NCBI GenBank assembly: GCA_019057975.1 | Contig: JAHLWJ010000079.1 | Coordinates: 1-16,092 of the forward strand | DNA from: Promethearchaeota archaeon | Lineage (GTDB): Archaea; Asgardarchaeota; Lokiarchaeia; Sigynarchaeales; SOKP01 | Direction: 5' to 3' | Length of the DNA: 16,092 nucleotides | Shown: piece by piece, positions 1 through 6,956 of the stretch | Layout: every line of letters starts with the position of its first letter | Position numbering within the stretch: the first letter of the stretch is position 1 | Notes under the pieces: model-generated | What the model was told of the DNA's origin: nothing | Seen by the model: only the letters and a program-made list of their open reading frames with translations | The model's database searches: none | Translations under genes and position numbers: made by a program

Positions 1-2
1 TT

Positions 3-221
3 TTTAATCGAATTCAAAGAGATCAAAAGGATGCTTTAAATAACCTCTATAAGAACGTTCAAAATTTGAAGAACATACCTGAGATATCTGAAATATTTAT
101 TATTGTGAATAACCATTTCCAAGGTTCGGCTCCTGAAAGTGTAAATAATTTAAGAAAGAAATTTGGAATATCTTATCACAGTTTTAATAAACAAAGAAGC
201 TTGACAGAATATATAAAATAA
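3..221 (+). CDS. DUF72 family protein, C-terminal fragment (5' end outside window)
   Basis: An open frame enters from the left edge and ends at TAA 219-221, giving the last 72 residues of a longer protein. The segment reading IVNNHFQGSAPESVNNL matches the C-terminal hallmark of the DUF72 (YecE-like) family, where an asparagine pair, a histidine and a glycine precede an 'AP(E)' helix that completes the TIM-barrel-like fold. The family is widespread in bacteria and archaea and its biochemical role is unsettled, so no reaction is assigned. The upstream part of the barrel lies outside the window, so integrity cannot be judged. The next gene begins 91 bases downstream with its own TATA box, so the two are probably separate transcription units. 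Confidence 0.75.
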   Translation, partial: FNRIQRDQKDALNNLYKNVQNLKNIPEISEIFIIVNNHFQGSAPESVNNLRKKFGISYHSFNKQRSLTEYIK

Positions 222-222
222 A

Positions 223-265
223 ATTTTTCAATCGTAAAACATGCTCTTTTAGATTTTTCAATCGT
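223..265. repeat. 13-bp direct repeat, two copies 30 bp apart
   Basis: ATTTTTCAATCGT occurs at 223-235 and again at 253-265, so the copies start exactly 30 bp apart (about three helical turns). The second copy ends 17 bp before the TATA box of the membrane-protein gene at 313. The spacing and position would suit a regulator binding two sites on one DNA face. A chance or duplication origin in this AT-rich spacer cannot be excluded. Confidence 0.45.
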
Positions 266-282
266 TCTTTTGAATAAGAAAG

Positions 283-290
283 TTTAAATA
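283..290 (+). promoter_or_regulatory. TATA box of the membrane-protein gene at 313
   Basis: TTTAAATA is centred about 26 bases before ATG 313, with a purine-rich AAGAAAG stretch just upstream that could be a BRE. This is the spacing expected for an archaeal promoter whose transcript begins at the start codon (leaderless). Confidence 0.65.
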
Positions 291-312
291 TATTGAGTTT
301 AACTAATTTTTT

Positions 313-1545
313 ATGGATATCATCGATAATTTAAAGAAAATGGTTAAAAATTGGAGATTAACAGCACTTTTAGTTTGGATGTTAGTAGGAGTAGCTATAA
401 TTCCATATCCTAACCGCATTGTTTCAATAATTGGCATTTTGATATTTTTGCCATTCTTAGTTTTTTTAATGTTCTTGTTTTTACTTTCTCTTATTTCTAA
501 GAAGAATATTTTTGAGTACCCGCCATGGAAAATAATTGTGTTTTTGTTGATTTCTTTACCTATAATGCTCTTGATTTCAATAATCTTAGTAGTACTATTT
601 GCAATTTCAGTTGTCTCTTACTTTTTCTTTACATCATGGTTTATCCTTTATGGATGTTATTTATTAGGAAAAAATATTGATACTAAATTATATAAAACTC
701 CTAAATTAAGACCTTTTATAAGAACTCTCATCTTTTTCGGAGGTTTGGCTGGCTCTCTTTTATTCCTGTATCTATTTATTATAGGACCTACATTATTTGA
801 TTTTTCTGTTATAATCGAAACACCAATAGATTTTCCATGGTATCTTAATGGAATTTATATACTTGTTGGAGGAGTTCTTGTTGGACTCGCAATTGTTTGT
901 ATTGTTTATATGTTTAAAAAAAGCTTTACTGGTTGGTTTGGTACATTTGCAATATTGGTTTCAATCTATACGCTATTTCTGATATTAAAGATCTATCTAG
1001 GTATTGTTGATACTGAACCGGATGAGATTGGTTCCATTTGGGCTTATATAGCAGTGATAATCCCAGATCTATTTATTATCTTTTATTCTCTGAGTACTCT
1101 TACGGGATCCCAAGCAGAACTTTTAAGTAAAAGATTTAAAAAGTTTGGACTTGATACAGTAATAATTTGGTTGATACTTTCAAAGGTAACATATGAATTT
1201 ATTCACTACTTCCCTTATGATATCTTTCAAGAAGTAAACATTCCTTGGCTTAATGCCTTATCTACTTTAGATACTAATGATCTTATTAATCTTGTCAAAA
1301 ATGTTGCTGTACTAATATTCTTTATAGCGTTATTAGTAGTAATAGGAATATATGAGATTAATAAATATGCTAAAGAGCAGAAACAGTTAAAAATAGAAGT
1401 TGATTTGGATGTAAAAGATTTACTCGCCCCCCAACCAATTTTAGAAGAAAAAGATGAAACAGAGGCAAGTGATCCTTCAGATCCCATAGAAGACACTGAA
1501 ATTTATGATAAACTTGATGAAGATAATGAAGATAACGTATTTTAA
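313..1545 (+). CDS. Multi-pass membrane protein with acidic C-terminal tail, function unknown
   Basis: This 410-residue protein is not recognised. About ten hydrophobic helices are visible, roughly at residues 15-31, 36-61, 72-101, 101-119, 136-158, 177-200, 207-231, 240-263, 281-299 and 327-348. There is no cleavable signal peptide: the N-terminus is a short basic amphipathic stretch. After the last helix a hydrophilic tail of about 60 residues ends in a run dominated by Asp and Glu (from about 378), probably cytoplasmic and possibly a protein or metal interaction segment. Prolines inside helices (for example at 47, 83 and 251) hint at a transporter or channel, but no family signature was found. 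ATG 313 is chosen because a TATA box lies about 26 bases upstream. The gene is followed by a T-rich terminator and seems monocistronic. Confidence 0.7.
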   Translation: MDIIDNLKKMVKNWRLTALLVWMLVGVAIIPYPNRIVSIIGILIFLPFLVFLMFLFLLSLISKKNIFEYPPWKIIVFLLISLPIMLLISIILVVLFAISVVSYFFFTSWFILYGCYLLGKNIDTKLYKTPKLRPFIRTLIFFGGLAGSLLFLYLFIIGPTLFDFSVIIETPIDFPWYLNGIYILVGGVLVGLAIVCIVYMFKKSFTGWFGTFAILVSIYTLFLILKIYLGIVDTEPDEIGSIWAYIAVIIPDLFIIFYSLSTLTGSQAELLSKRFKKFGLDTVIIWLILSKVTYEFIHYFPYDIFQEVNIPWLNALSTLDTNDLINLVKNVAVLIFFIALLVVIGIYEINKYAKEQKQLKIEVDLDVKDLLAPQPILEEKDETEASDPSDPIEDTEIYDKLDEDNEDNVF

Positions 1546-1588
1546 GCCAATTATATAAGTTTTTAATACAATTTTTAAAATTAATTAA

Positions 1589-1604
1589 TTTTTTTTTCTT
1601 TTTT
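1589..1604 (+). terminator. Poly-T terminator after the membrane-protein gene
   Basis: A run of nine T, then C, then six T lies about 45 bases after the stop at 1545, with no hairpin upstream. This is the U-tract type of termination signal used by archaeal RNA polymerase. Confidence 0.5.
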
Positions 1605-1673
1605 GTAAATTAAAAATTCTTTATAGATTAATTGGTTAATAATTAGTTTTATCAAAGAATATTTCAAATGATG

Positions 1674-1683
1674 TTATATTTAA
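1674..1683 (+). promoter_or_regulatory. TATA box of the helical-protein gene at 1702
   Basis: TTATATTTAA is centred about 24 bases before ATG 1702. It lies only about 15 bases before the alternative GTG at 1693, which favours the ATG as the leaderless start. Confidence 0.55.
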
Positions 1684-1701
1684 TCTCTACTAGTGGTTAA
1701 T

Positions 1702-2220
1702 ATGAGTAATTATGAATCTAATGTTGAGGAATTATTTCTTGAAAAATTTGAGAAATTAGCATTAAGAGTTGAACAACTTACTGATGAAATTTCGAAAATG
1801 AAGAATAAATTAGATAAAAATTATAAACTTAATAGAACATTTGGCTTGAAAACAATTAGAAATTCTAAATCTTTAGAATTTGCAAAGGATATAATGGGTA
1901 TTGGAAGCCCAACAAAAAGATATCTTTTATCCTTAAGAGCGATTACAGAAGAATGGAAAGGAAGAAAAAATGATATTCTCTTAACCATCAGACAACAAGA
2001 ACAAGAAACTCATTTAGATTTAAAAGCTCTTGGAATCAGAATTCCAATAAATGATATCAAGAACATTTCACTATTAGCTAAAGAAATTTTATCTCTTCTA
2101 TATATCTCTTGTGATTTACATGGCACATCTATTAATGAAATACTAAGGGACATTATTACTGAGATAAATGAAAAAGGACATAAAATGGTTCAAGAAATTA
2201 AACAAAAAATGGTTTTTTAG
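1702..2220 (+). CDS. Helical, coiled-coil-like soluble protein, function unknown
   Basis: The product is 172 residues, almost wholly helical in character, hydrophilic and without membrane segments. Residues about 1-40 contain heptad-like hydrophobic spacing (ELFLEKFEKLALRVEQL) that looks like a coiled coil. A central basic region (about 45-95) holds several Arg/Lys and a GIGSPTKR segment. The C-terminal part forms further amphipathic helices ending in a basic MVQEIKQKMVF stretch. Such proteins are often dimeric adaptors, but no domain could be named. A GTG three codons earlier (1693) is in frame. ATG 1702 is preferred because the TATA box sits at the leaderless distance from it. It is flanked by T-rich tracts on both sides and appears to be its own transcript. 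Confidence 0.6.
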   Translation: MSNYESNVEELFLEKFEKLALRVEQLTDEISKMKNKLDKNYKLNRTFGLKTIRNSKSLEFAKDIMGIGSPTKRYLLSLRAITEEWKGRKNDILLTIRQQEQETHLDLKALGIRIPINDIKNISLLAKEILSLLYISCDLHGTSINEILRDIITEINEKGHKMVQEIKQKMVF

Positions 2221-2232
2221 CAATATATTTAG

Positions 2233-2241
2233 TTTTTTTTT
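2233..2241 (+). terminator. Poly-T terminator after the helical-protein gene
   Basis: Nine consecutive T begin 13 bases after the stop codon ending at 2220, with no hairpin. This fits an archaeal U-tract terminator. Confidence 0.5.
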
Positions 2242-2273
2242 AGATTAACATACCCTTATGGACAAATTAATGA

Positions 2274-2295
2274 TCGTGAAATTATGGTTTCACGA
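2274..2295. promoter_or_regulatory. Perfect inverted repeat, candidate operator upstream of the acyl-CoA operon
   Basis: TCGTGAAA (2274-2281) and TTTCACGA (2288-2295) are perfect 8-base inverted arms around a 6-base centre, TTATGG. The 22-bp dyad is more GC-rich than its surroundings and lies about 100 bp before the proposed TATA box of the crotonase gene. Its size and symmetry resemble binding sites of dimeric TetR- or MarR-type repressors, which often control acyl-CoA genes. No such regulator gene is in the window. An RNA hairpin role is the main alternative. Confidence 0.45.
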
Positions 2296-2393
2296 AACTT
2301 TATTCTAAATGAACTCATAATGGAGATGAAAATTTTAGATAGTTGTTTTAAATGTTATGAGATTATTTCTAATGAATACTCATTAAAATGAAA

Positions 2394-2404
2394 TTTTTAT
2401 GATA
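2394..2404 (+). promoter_or_regulatory. Candidate TATA element of the acyl-CoA operon
   Basis: TTTTTATGATA is centred about 26 bases before TTG 2424. If used, the operon transcript would be leaderless and start on a TTG codon. The element is weaker than others in the window. Confidence 0.4.
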
Positions 2405-2423
2405 AAATCGAGTTGAAAAGAAT

Positions 2424-3212
2424 TTGGATTATGAAGATATAATTTTCGAAATAAAAGATCGTGTTGCGCGAATAACTATTAATCGTCCTGAACGATATAA
2501 TGCGTGTACACAAAAGACAGTTCATGAATTAATAGATGCTTTTAACAAGTGCATAGACAACGAGATAGGTGTTGTGGTATTTACGGGTGTTGGAGAAAAA
2601 GCGTTTTGCACAGGTGGAGATCAGAGTACCCGTGAAAAGGGGGGATATAAAGGAGGACATTTGTTACCCCTTGAGGTAGGCTGGCAACGTGTTACACATT
2701 TAATACGTACTTTACCTAAACCCGTTATAGCTCGAGTGAATGGATACGCTATCGGAGGTGGTCATGTTTGGCATGTTAATTGTGATCTAAGTATTGCAGC
2801 AGAACATGCACAGTTAGGACAAGCAGGACCTCGTGTAGGCTCTTTTGATCCTGGCTATGGAACTGGTGACTTAATGCGTGCTGTAGGTTTGAAGCGTGCG
2901 AAGGAAATTTGGTATCTTTGTCGACGGTATACAGCTCAACAGGCTCTCAAAATGGGGCTTGTAAATGCTGTGGTACCTATGGAAAAATTAGATGAGGAAG
3001 TAGAACAGTGGTGTCAGGAATTATTAGAGAAGAGTCCTACAGCCTTGAAAATGCTAAAATATGCTTTCTTAGCTGAGACAGATGGTGTTACTGGGGTTAC
3101 TCAGCTTGGTGTTGGTGGTTTATCACTTTATTATGGCACAGATGAAGCTGTAGAAGGAAAAAATGCATTTTTAGAAAAACGTAAACCAGACTTTAACCAA
3201 TTTAGAAAATAG
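2424..3212 (+). CDS. Crotonase-fold acyl-CoA hydrolase/hydratase of the BadI/MenB type
   Basis: This 262-residue protein has the full crotonase fold: the oxyanion-hole loops AFCTGGDQST (60-69) and NGYAIGGGH (106-114), and the active-site segment GQAGPRVGSFDPGYGT (132-147). The C-terminus, YYGTDEAVEGKNAFLEKRKP, closely resembles 2-ketocyclohexane-1-carboxyl-CoA hydrolase (BadI, ring opening in anaerobic benzoate breakdown) and naphthoate synthase (MenB). The GDQST and DPGYGT motifs are BadI-like, while GGHVWH and GSFD recall MenB. BadI-type C-C hydrolysis is favoured; simple enoyl-CoA hydration is less likely. TTG 2424 is the only conventional start after the in-frame TAA at 2403-2405. Of 15 arginines, 14 use CGN and one uses AGA, unlike the gene that follows, which suggests a different origin. 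It shares its last base with the frame of the downstream dehydrogenase. Confidence 0.8.
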   Translation: MDYEDIIFEIKDRVARITINRPERYNACTQKTVHELIDAFNKCIDNEIGVVVFTGVGEKAFCTGGDQSTREKGGYKGGHLLPLEVGWQRVTHLIRTLPKPVIARVNGYAIGGGHVWHVNCDLSIAAEHAQLGQAGPRVGSFDPGYGTGDLMRAVGLKRAKEIWYLCRRYTAQQALKMGLVNAVVPMEKLDEEVEQWCQELLEKSPTALKMLKYAFLAETDGVTGVTQLGVGGLSLYYGTDEAVEGKNAFLEKRKPDFNQFRK

Positions 3213-3223
3213 TGATGATGATG

Positions 3224-4075
3224 ATGAAAATAAAAAATATATGTGTAATCGGAGCAGGGATTATGGGATCAGGAATTGCCCAATTAATAGCGACTCACGG
3301 TTATAATGTAAATTTAGTTGATGTAAGTGAGGAGTTATTGAAAAAAGTTAAAAATTCGATAGAAATTAATTTAGAGAGGTTTTTTGTTGCTAAAAATAAA
3401 ATACCTAAAGAAGAAGCAGAAAAGATTTTAAACAGAATTAGTCTAAATGTTAATAAGAATGAAGCTGTTAAGGATGTTCAAATAGTAATTGAAGCTGTTT
3501 TTGAAGATATGGATTTAAAACAACAATTATTTTCTGAACTGGATAACCTGTGTAAAGAAGATGTAATTCTTGCGTCTAATACATCATCTTTAAGTATCAC
3601 TGATATTGCCTTAAAATCTAAAAATCAAGAAAGGATAATAGGAATACATTTCTTCAACCCAGCTCCGGTAATGAAATTGATTGAATTAATAAATGGAAAG
3701 AACACTTCTGATGAAATTGTAGAAAAATCAAAACTATTTTCTGAAAGTTTGAATAAAACAGTGGTAACTGTAAACGATTCACCTGGTTTCGTAACAACTC
3801 GACTTATTTATGTATTATGTAATGAAGCAATTAATTTGTTTACGAAAGGAATTGCCAGTGCCAAAGATATAGATACTGCATGTAAATTAGCATTCAATTT
3901 TCCTATGGGCCCTTTAGAACTTTCTGATTTGGTTGGTAATGATATATATTATCATATTGGACAGTATTTAGAAAAAGAACTGGGACAAAAGTATCAACCA
4001 AGCCCTCTTTTACAAGAAATGGTAGATAGCGGACTTTTAGGGAGAAAAACAAGGAAAGGTTTCTATGAGTACTAA
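3224..4075 (+). CDS. 3-hydroxyacyl-CoA dehydrogenase (3-hydroxybutyryl-CoA dehydrogenase family)
   Basis: From ATG 3224 this gives 283 residues, the usual length of bacterial and archaeal 3-hydroxybutyryl-CoA dehydrogenases. It oxidises (S)-3-hydroxyacyl-CoA with NAD(P) in the cytoplasm. The N-terminal Rossmann domain has GAGIMGSG (10-17) and an acidic Asp33 after strand 2, which favours NAD. The catalytic region shows SNTSS (118-122), His142 in HFFNPAP and Glu154. The usual Asn in the 'GFVxNR' motif is replaced here by Thr192 (GFVTTR). The frame opens with GTG at 3212 followed by four ATGs (3215-3226), and the GTG shares its G with the upstream TAG. The last ATG gives the family-like N-terminus MKIKNICVIG. 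The exact start among these is uncertain. The overlap implies translational coupling to the crotonase gene. Five of six arginines are AGA/AGG. Confidence 0.85.
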   Translation: MKIKNICVIGAGIMGSGIAQLIATHGYNVNLVDVSEELLKKVKNSIEINLERFFVAKNKIPKEEAEKILNRISLNVNKNEAVKDVQIVIEAVFEDMDLKQQLFSELDNLCKEDVILASNTSSLSITDIALKSKNQERIIGIHFFNPAPVMKLIELINGKNTSDEIVEKSKLFSESLNKTVVTVNDSPGFVTTRLIYVLCNEAINLFTKGIASAKDIDTACKLAFNFPMGPLELSDLVGNDIYYHIGQYLEKELGQKYQPSPLLQEMVDSGLLGRKTRKGFYEY

Positions 4076-4104
4076 GGCTCACCGCCATTTCTTTGAACCA
4101 AGTG

Positions 4105-4123
4105 TTTTTTTTCTCATTTTTTT
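4105..4123 (+). terminator. Poly-T terminator after the acyl-CoA operon
   Basis: Two T tracts (eight T at 4105-4112 and seven T at 4117-4123) begin 30 bases after the dehydrogenase stop codon. The remaining spacer up to 4277 is very AT-rich and shows nothing else identifiable. Confidence 0.5.
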
Positions 4124-4277
4124 ATAAAACTTTTATATTTACTTATTGCATATAATTACTTTTTGCATTTAAAATATGTATTAATATAACGTAAAAGTCA
4201 TATTTTGATTATTTTTTAATATAAAAACTCTTATTAAATATTCGTAATATAATAAATTGGGTTAAGATTTTTAGGGG

Positions 4278-4285
4278 TTTATAAA
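4278..4285 (+). promoter_or_regulatory. TATA box of the small membrane-protein gene at 4319
   Basis: TTTATAAA is centred about 37 bases before ATG 4319, so the transcript would carry a short leader of roughly 10 bases. Confidence 0.5.
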
Positions 4286-4318
4286 TTCGAGAATCTCTTT
4301 CCTAAAAAATAAATTATT

Positions 4319-4783
4319 ATGAGCAAGTCTAAGCTAACAAAAAAAAATCTGGAATTTGAAGAGCAAGCTGATTTAGTTGAGAAATACAATCAATTAAAGG
4401 AAGAAAATCAAAATTTATCTGACGAAAGTAAAATTTTAAAAGATCTTATCATCAAAAATGCTAAGAAAGATTATCAGATATCATTAATAGAAGCAGGTAA
4501 TTTAAATAATTCTCATAAGAATTCAGAAATTAAAAATTCTTTCTATATCCAGATAATTTTAGGAATTATTGTAATTGTTTTATCATTAGGATTTCATATT
4601 TTATATTTATCAATTACAGATTGCTTATTATATAATGGCGGAGATCCAGGATGTTGGATTAAAAACTGGTTGGGTATTGATATTCATGCTAGTTTTTATC
4701 TTGATGTTATGTTATATTCGTTGATTGCGCTTCAGTCTCTTCTAATAATTTTAATAATAAGAACCCAACTAACAAAAGCATAA
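4319..4783 (+). CDS. Small membrane protein: N-terminal coiled coil plus two transmembrane helices
   Basis: The 154-residue protein is not recognised. Residues about 10-60 are charged and heptad-like (EKYNQLKEENQNL and onward), a likely cytoplasmic coiled coil. Two hydrophobic helices follow at about 75-99 and 127-148, joined by a loop of about 26 residues with two cysteines (102, 112), a GGDPGCW turn and several aromatics. With the N- and C-termini inside, this loop would face outward, and the cysteines could form a disulfide. The architecture suggests a membrane-anchored coiled-coil organiser, but that is only a structural reading. The gene faces the flippase gene convergently, 64 bases apart, so they do not share a transcript. 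Confidence 0.65.
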   Translation: MSKSKLTKKNLEFEEQADLVEKYNQLKEENQNLSDESKILKDLIIKNAKKDYQISLIEAGNLNNSHKNSEIKNSFYIQIILGIIVIVLSLGFHILYLSITDCLLYNGGDPGCWIKNWLGIDIHASFYLDVMLYSLIALQSLLIILIIRTQLTKA

Positions 4784-4847
4784 TTAAATTTCTTTTAAAA
4801 AGATTTATGTCTAAAATATAAAATTAGGATATTGATCAAAGATCATA

Positions 4848-6596
4848 TCATTTCTTTACTAAGACTAGTTTATCTTCCTCAAGAATTATTTTATCTTTAT
4901 TTAAAGGACTGAAATTGTATATACTTCTCATTGCATAAACGATTAAATCTCCAAATATTTTTAGTTTTAATGTGTTGAATAAATCATTTATCATCTGAAG
5001 ATCTTCAGGAATTGATACACCAAAGAAAGGATTTAACATTAAATATATCGAAGCCCCTAAAATTATACCTAAAAGTAAGCTAATTGTACTATTAAATGGG
5101 AAAAACCATAATATAAAAAACAGAATAAATAAATTTGGCACTAAGCGATAAATTCTAATTTTATAATTTACTTTAAGCTTTCGTTTAAGTTGAAAGATTG
5201 TATAAGGTAATAGAAAGAGGGCGGATATCAACATTACTATCCCAATACCTAAGATCCCAAAAAGAAAAAGAAAAATTGGAGATAATCCCGTTATTATTAT
5301 GATTGTTATTAGAAAACCTCTTGCTGCGGAATTAGCATTTCCAGATCCTATTAGAGCATTTCCAAATAATGTCGAATATCCATAAATAAATTGACCTAAA
5401 ACTATAAGAATGAATAAAGTTTGTGCCATTGAAAAGATTTCACTATTGAAAGTTCCTCCATCCATAAACAGATCTCTATGTAAATAAAATAGCAATTCCC
5501 CTGAAAGCGCGACCATTGCAGTAAGAAACCCAAGAGCTAAAATGCTGGAAATTCTTGTTGAATCGTTAATTGAAGCCTCCACAGTATCATAACTCCCTTT
5601 TGCACACGCTTCAGCAATTTCAATGTTTAATGGCGCAGAATAGTACAATATTACTGTTTTAATAGCTCCGTAAGTCATTAAGACAGTCATTAAACTCAAT
5701 GCTAACCCCTGATATTCAGGATCTGAAAATATAGCTAAATATATAGCAGTAAAAAAAAATAAAATATCTTCGAAAAATTTTGAATTTTGAATATTAGTTA
5801 GCATTGAATAGGCAGAATTTTTCATATATAGCAATATTTGATGTTCCTCAATTAATTGACTAATTTCTGGGGATGTTCTTTTTTTCATAGTTCTTGTTCT
5901 TAAACCTGCTTGAATTATTTCTTTAATTGAATAAGGGGCCTGCTTGCTAAAAAAAAAAGCAAATAAAAATAATGTAGTAATATTGAAAAACGGGTGAAAG
6001 GCAAACCAAAAAGGGCTGATGTTAAAAGAGATAAAAATGTATCCCCAAAATAATAGAAAAATCCCTGCAAATATTGATAAAAATGCAATTATATCGTATC
6101 TATTCTTAATTTCTAACCCAATTTGAAAAACATAGTTGCTATATATTATAATGGAGGTAACACCTGATGCAAAAATACATTCTCTTAATAATTGATTTGT
6201 TTGAACAAAACCAAAAATATAGGATATCATAATCATCCACAGTCCTAGTATCAATCCAACTAGAAACAGAATTTTCGAATAGGTTGCTGCTTTTAAACGC
6301 CCTAATTCTTCATTAACAATAAAGGCAGTTTTTATTTCTGCAATAAAATATCTTGAAATTCCTATCCCCATCAATCCTACAATACCATTTATTGCGGTTG
6401 TTAATCCGAAATATTTTAATCCTTCCCATCCTGTACCTAATATTATGAAAGCCCAAATACATCCCGCATTAATTAATGCAAAAAACATATAAAGAGATCC
6501 AGAAGTTATCACTCGCGAACTCCCTTCTTTCTCGAAGAACTTACGATCTCTTGAGAAATCAATTTTAAGTTCTGTTCTCTCTGGTATTTTTTCCAT
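4848..6596 (-). CDS. Wzx/MATE-like polysaccharide flippase (oligosaccharide exporter family)
   Basis: From ATG 6596 this 582-residue protein has about 12-14 hydrophobic helices and the general plan of the MOP superfamily (Wzx, MurJ, MATE), whose members flip lipid-linked sugars or export solutes. The first helices follow a short charged N-terminus (…SGSLYMFFALINAGC). A longer charged stretch of about 50 residues near 220-265 separates the N- and C-terminal bundles, as between the two lobes of flippases. The C-lobe has the typical GNALIGSGNANSAARGF segment followed by paired helices and a basic loop, FQLKRKLKVNYKIRIYRL. No glycosyltransferases are adjacent, so the substrate is unknown; lipid-linked glycan for surface glycosylation is an inference. 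A TTG at 6605 is in frame and would add three residues. ATG 6596 is preferred. Confidence 0.7.
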   Translation of the reverse strand: MEKIPERTELKIDFSRDRKFFEKEGSSRVITSGSLYMFFALINAGCIWAFIILGTGWEGLKYFGLTTAINGIVGLMGIGISRYFIAEIKTAFIVNEELGRLKAATYSKILFLVGLILGLWMIMISYIFGFVQTNQLLRECIFASGVTSIIIYSNYVFQIGLEIKNRYDIIAFLSIFAGIFLLFWGYIFISFNISPFWFAFHPFFNITTLFLFAFFFSKQAPYSIKEIIQAGLRTRTMKKRTSPEISQLIEEHQILLYMKNSAYSMLTNIQNSKFFEDILFFFTAIYLAIFSDPEYQGLALSLMTVLMTYGAIKTVILYYSAPLNIEIAEACAKGSYDTVEASINDSTRISSILALGFLTAMVALSGELLFYLHRDLFMDGGTFNSEIFSMAQTLFILIVLGQFIYGYSTLFGNALIGSGNANSAARGFLITIIIITGLSPIFLFLFGILGIGIVMLISALFLLPYTIFQLKRKLKVNYKIRIYRLVPNLFILFFILWFFPFNSTISLLLGIILGASIYLMLNPFFGVSIPEDLQMINDLFNTLKLKIFGDLIVYAMRSIYNFSPLNKDKIILEEDKLVLVKK

Positions 6597-6750
6597 ATAT
6601 AACAAGCTATCTCTTAACTAATTATTCAATATGAATTTTTTAGTTAAAAAAAAGTTTTAGAAAAAGTCTAATAACATGTAAAAGAATAGAGTTGCCCATC
6701 TTATTTATCTAGTAATAATAGAGAATTTTATGATTGACTGTTTTTACTAC

Positions 6751-6760
6751 ATAATATTAT
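6751..6760 (+). promoter_or_regulatory. Candidate TATA box of the zinc-miniprotein/DUF123 pair
   Basis: ATAATATTAT is centred about 27 bases before ATG 6783, compatible with leaderless transcription of the two-gene unit. The neighbourhood is AT-rich and TATTAAAG just downstream is an alternative, so this is tentative. Confidence 0.4.
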
Positions 6761-6782
6761 TAAAGATAATCAGATGAGTTAA

Positions 6783-6956
6783 ATGGTTGGTAAAGATATT
6801 ATATGTGAGAATTGTGGAGAAAATACGGATTCAGAAATATTTAATTGTGAAGATTGTAGTAATATCCTCTGCGATACGTGTGCTAACATTTGTAAAAAAT
6901 GTGGAAGCTATTTATGTGATAGTTGCTATCATAATCATAAAAAAAGCTGTAAATAA
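6783..6956 (+). CDS. 57-residue cysteine-rich zinc-binding miniprotein
   Basis: ATG 6783 opens a 57-codon frame ending at TAA 6954-6956. It encodes eleven cysteines and two histidines in paired knuckles: C8-x2-C11, C22-x2-C25, C30-x2-C33, C37-x2-C40, C45-x2-C48, then H50, H52 and C56. This is enough ligand for three zinc ions, and the closely spaced C-x2-C pairs look like RING, B-box or AN1-type treble-clef fingers, although the spacing fits none exactly. The rest is acidic and polar with few hydrophobics, so the fold must be metal-held. The stop codon directly abuts the ATG of the DUF123 gene, so the two are surely co-translated. A role as nucleic-acid- or protein-binding partner of that enzyme is inferred. 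The regular Cys pattern and perfect junction make a chance ORF very unlikely. Confidence 0.75.
   Translation: MVGKDIICENCGENTDSEIFNCEDCSNILCDTCANICKKCGSYLCDSCYHNHKKSCK

Noticed and set aside
223..265. Two-copy repeat considered as a CRISPR remnant
   Set aside because: Only two 13-base copies with a 17-base gap, no dyad and no cas genes in the window.
1227..1496. Minus-strand ORF within the membrane-protein gene
   Set aside because: Antisense shadow of a hydrophobic coding frame; Ser-rich, with no domain and no promoter.
2284..2391. A 35-codon plus-strand ORF (MVSRNFILNELIMEM…) upstream of the crotonase gene
   Set aside because: It starts inside the inverted repeat, has no promoter at the right distance and shows no recognisable domain. 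It is more likely chance.
3903..4088. Minus-strand ORF over the 3' end of the dehydrogenase gene
   Set aside because: Antisense to a conserved C-terminal domain and without its own promoter or ribosome site.
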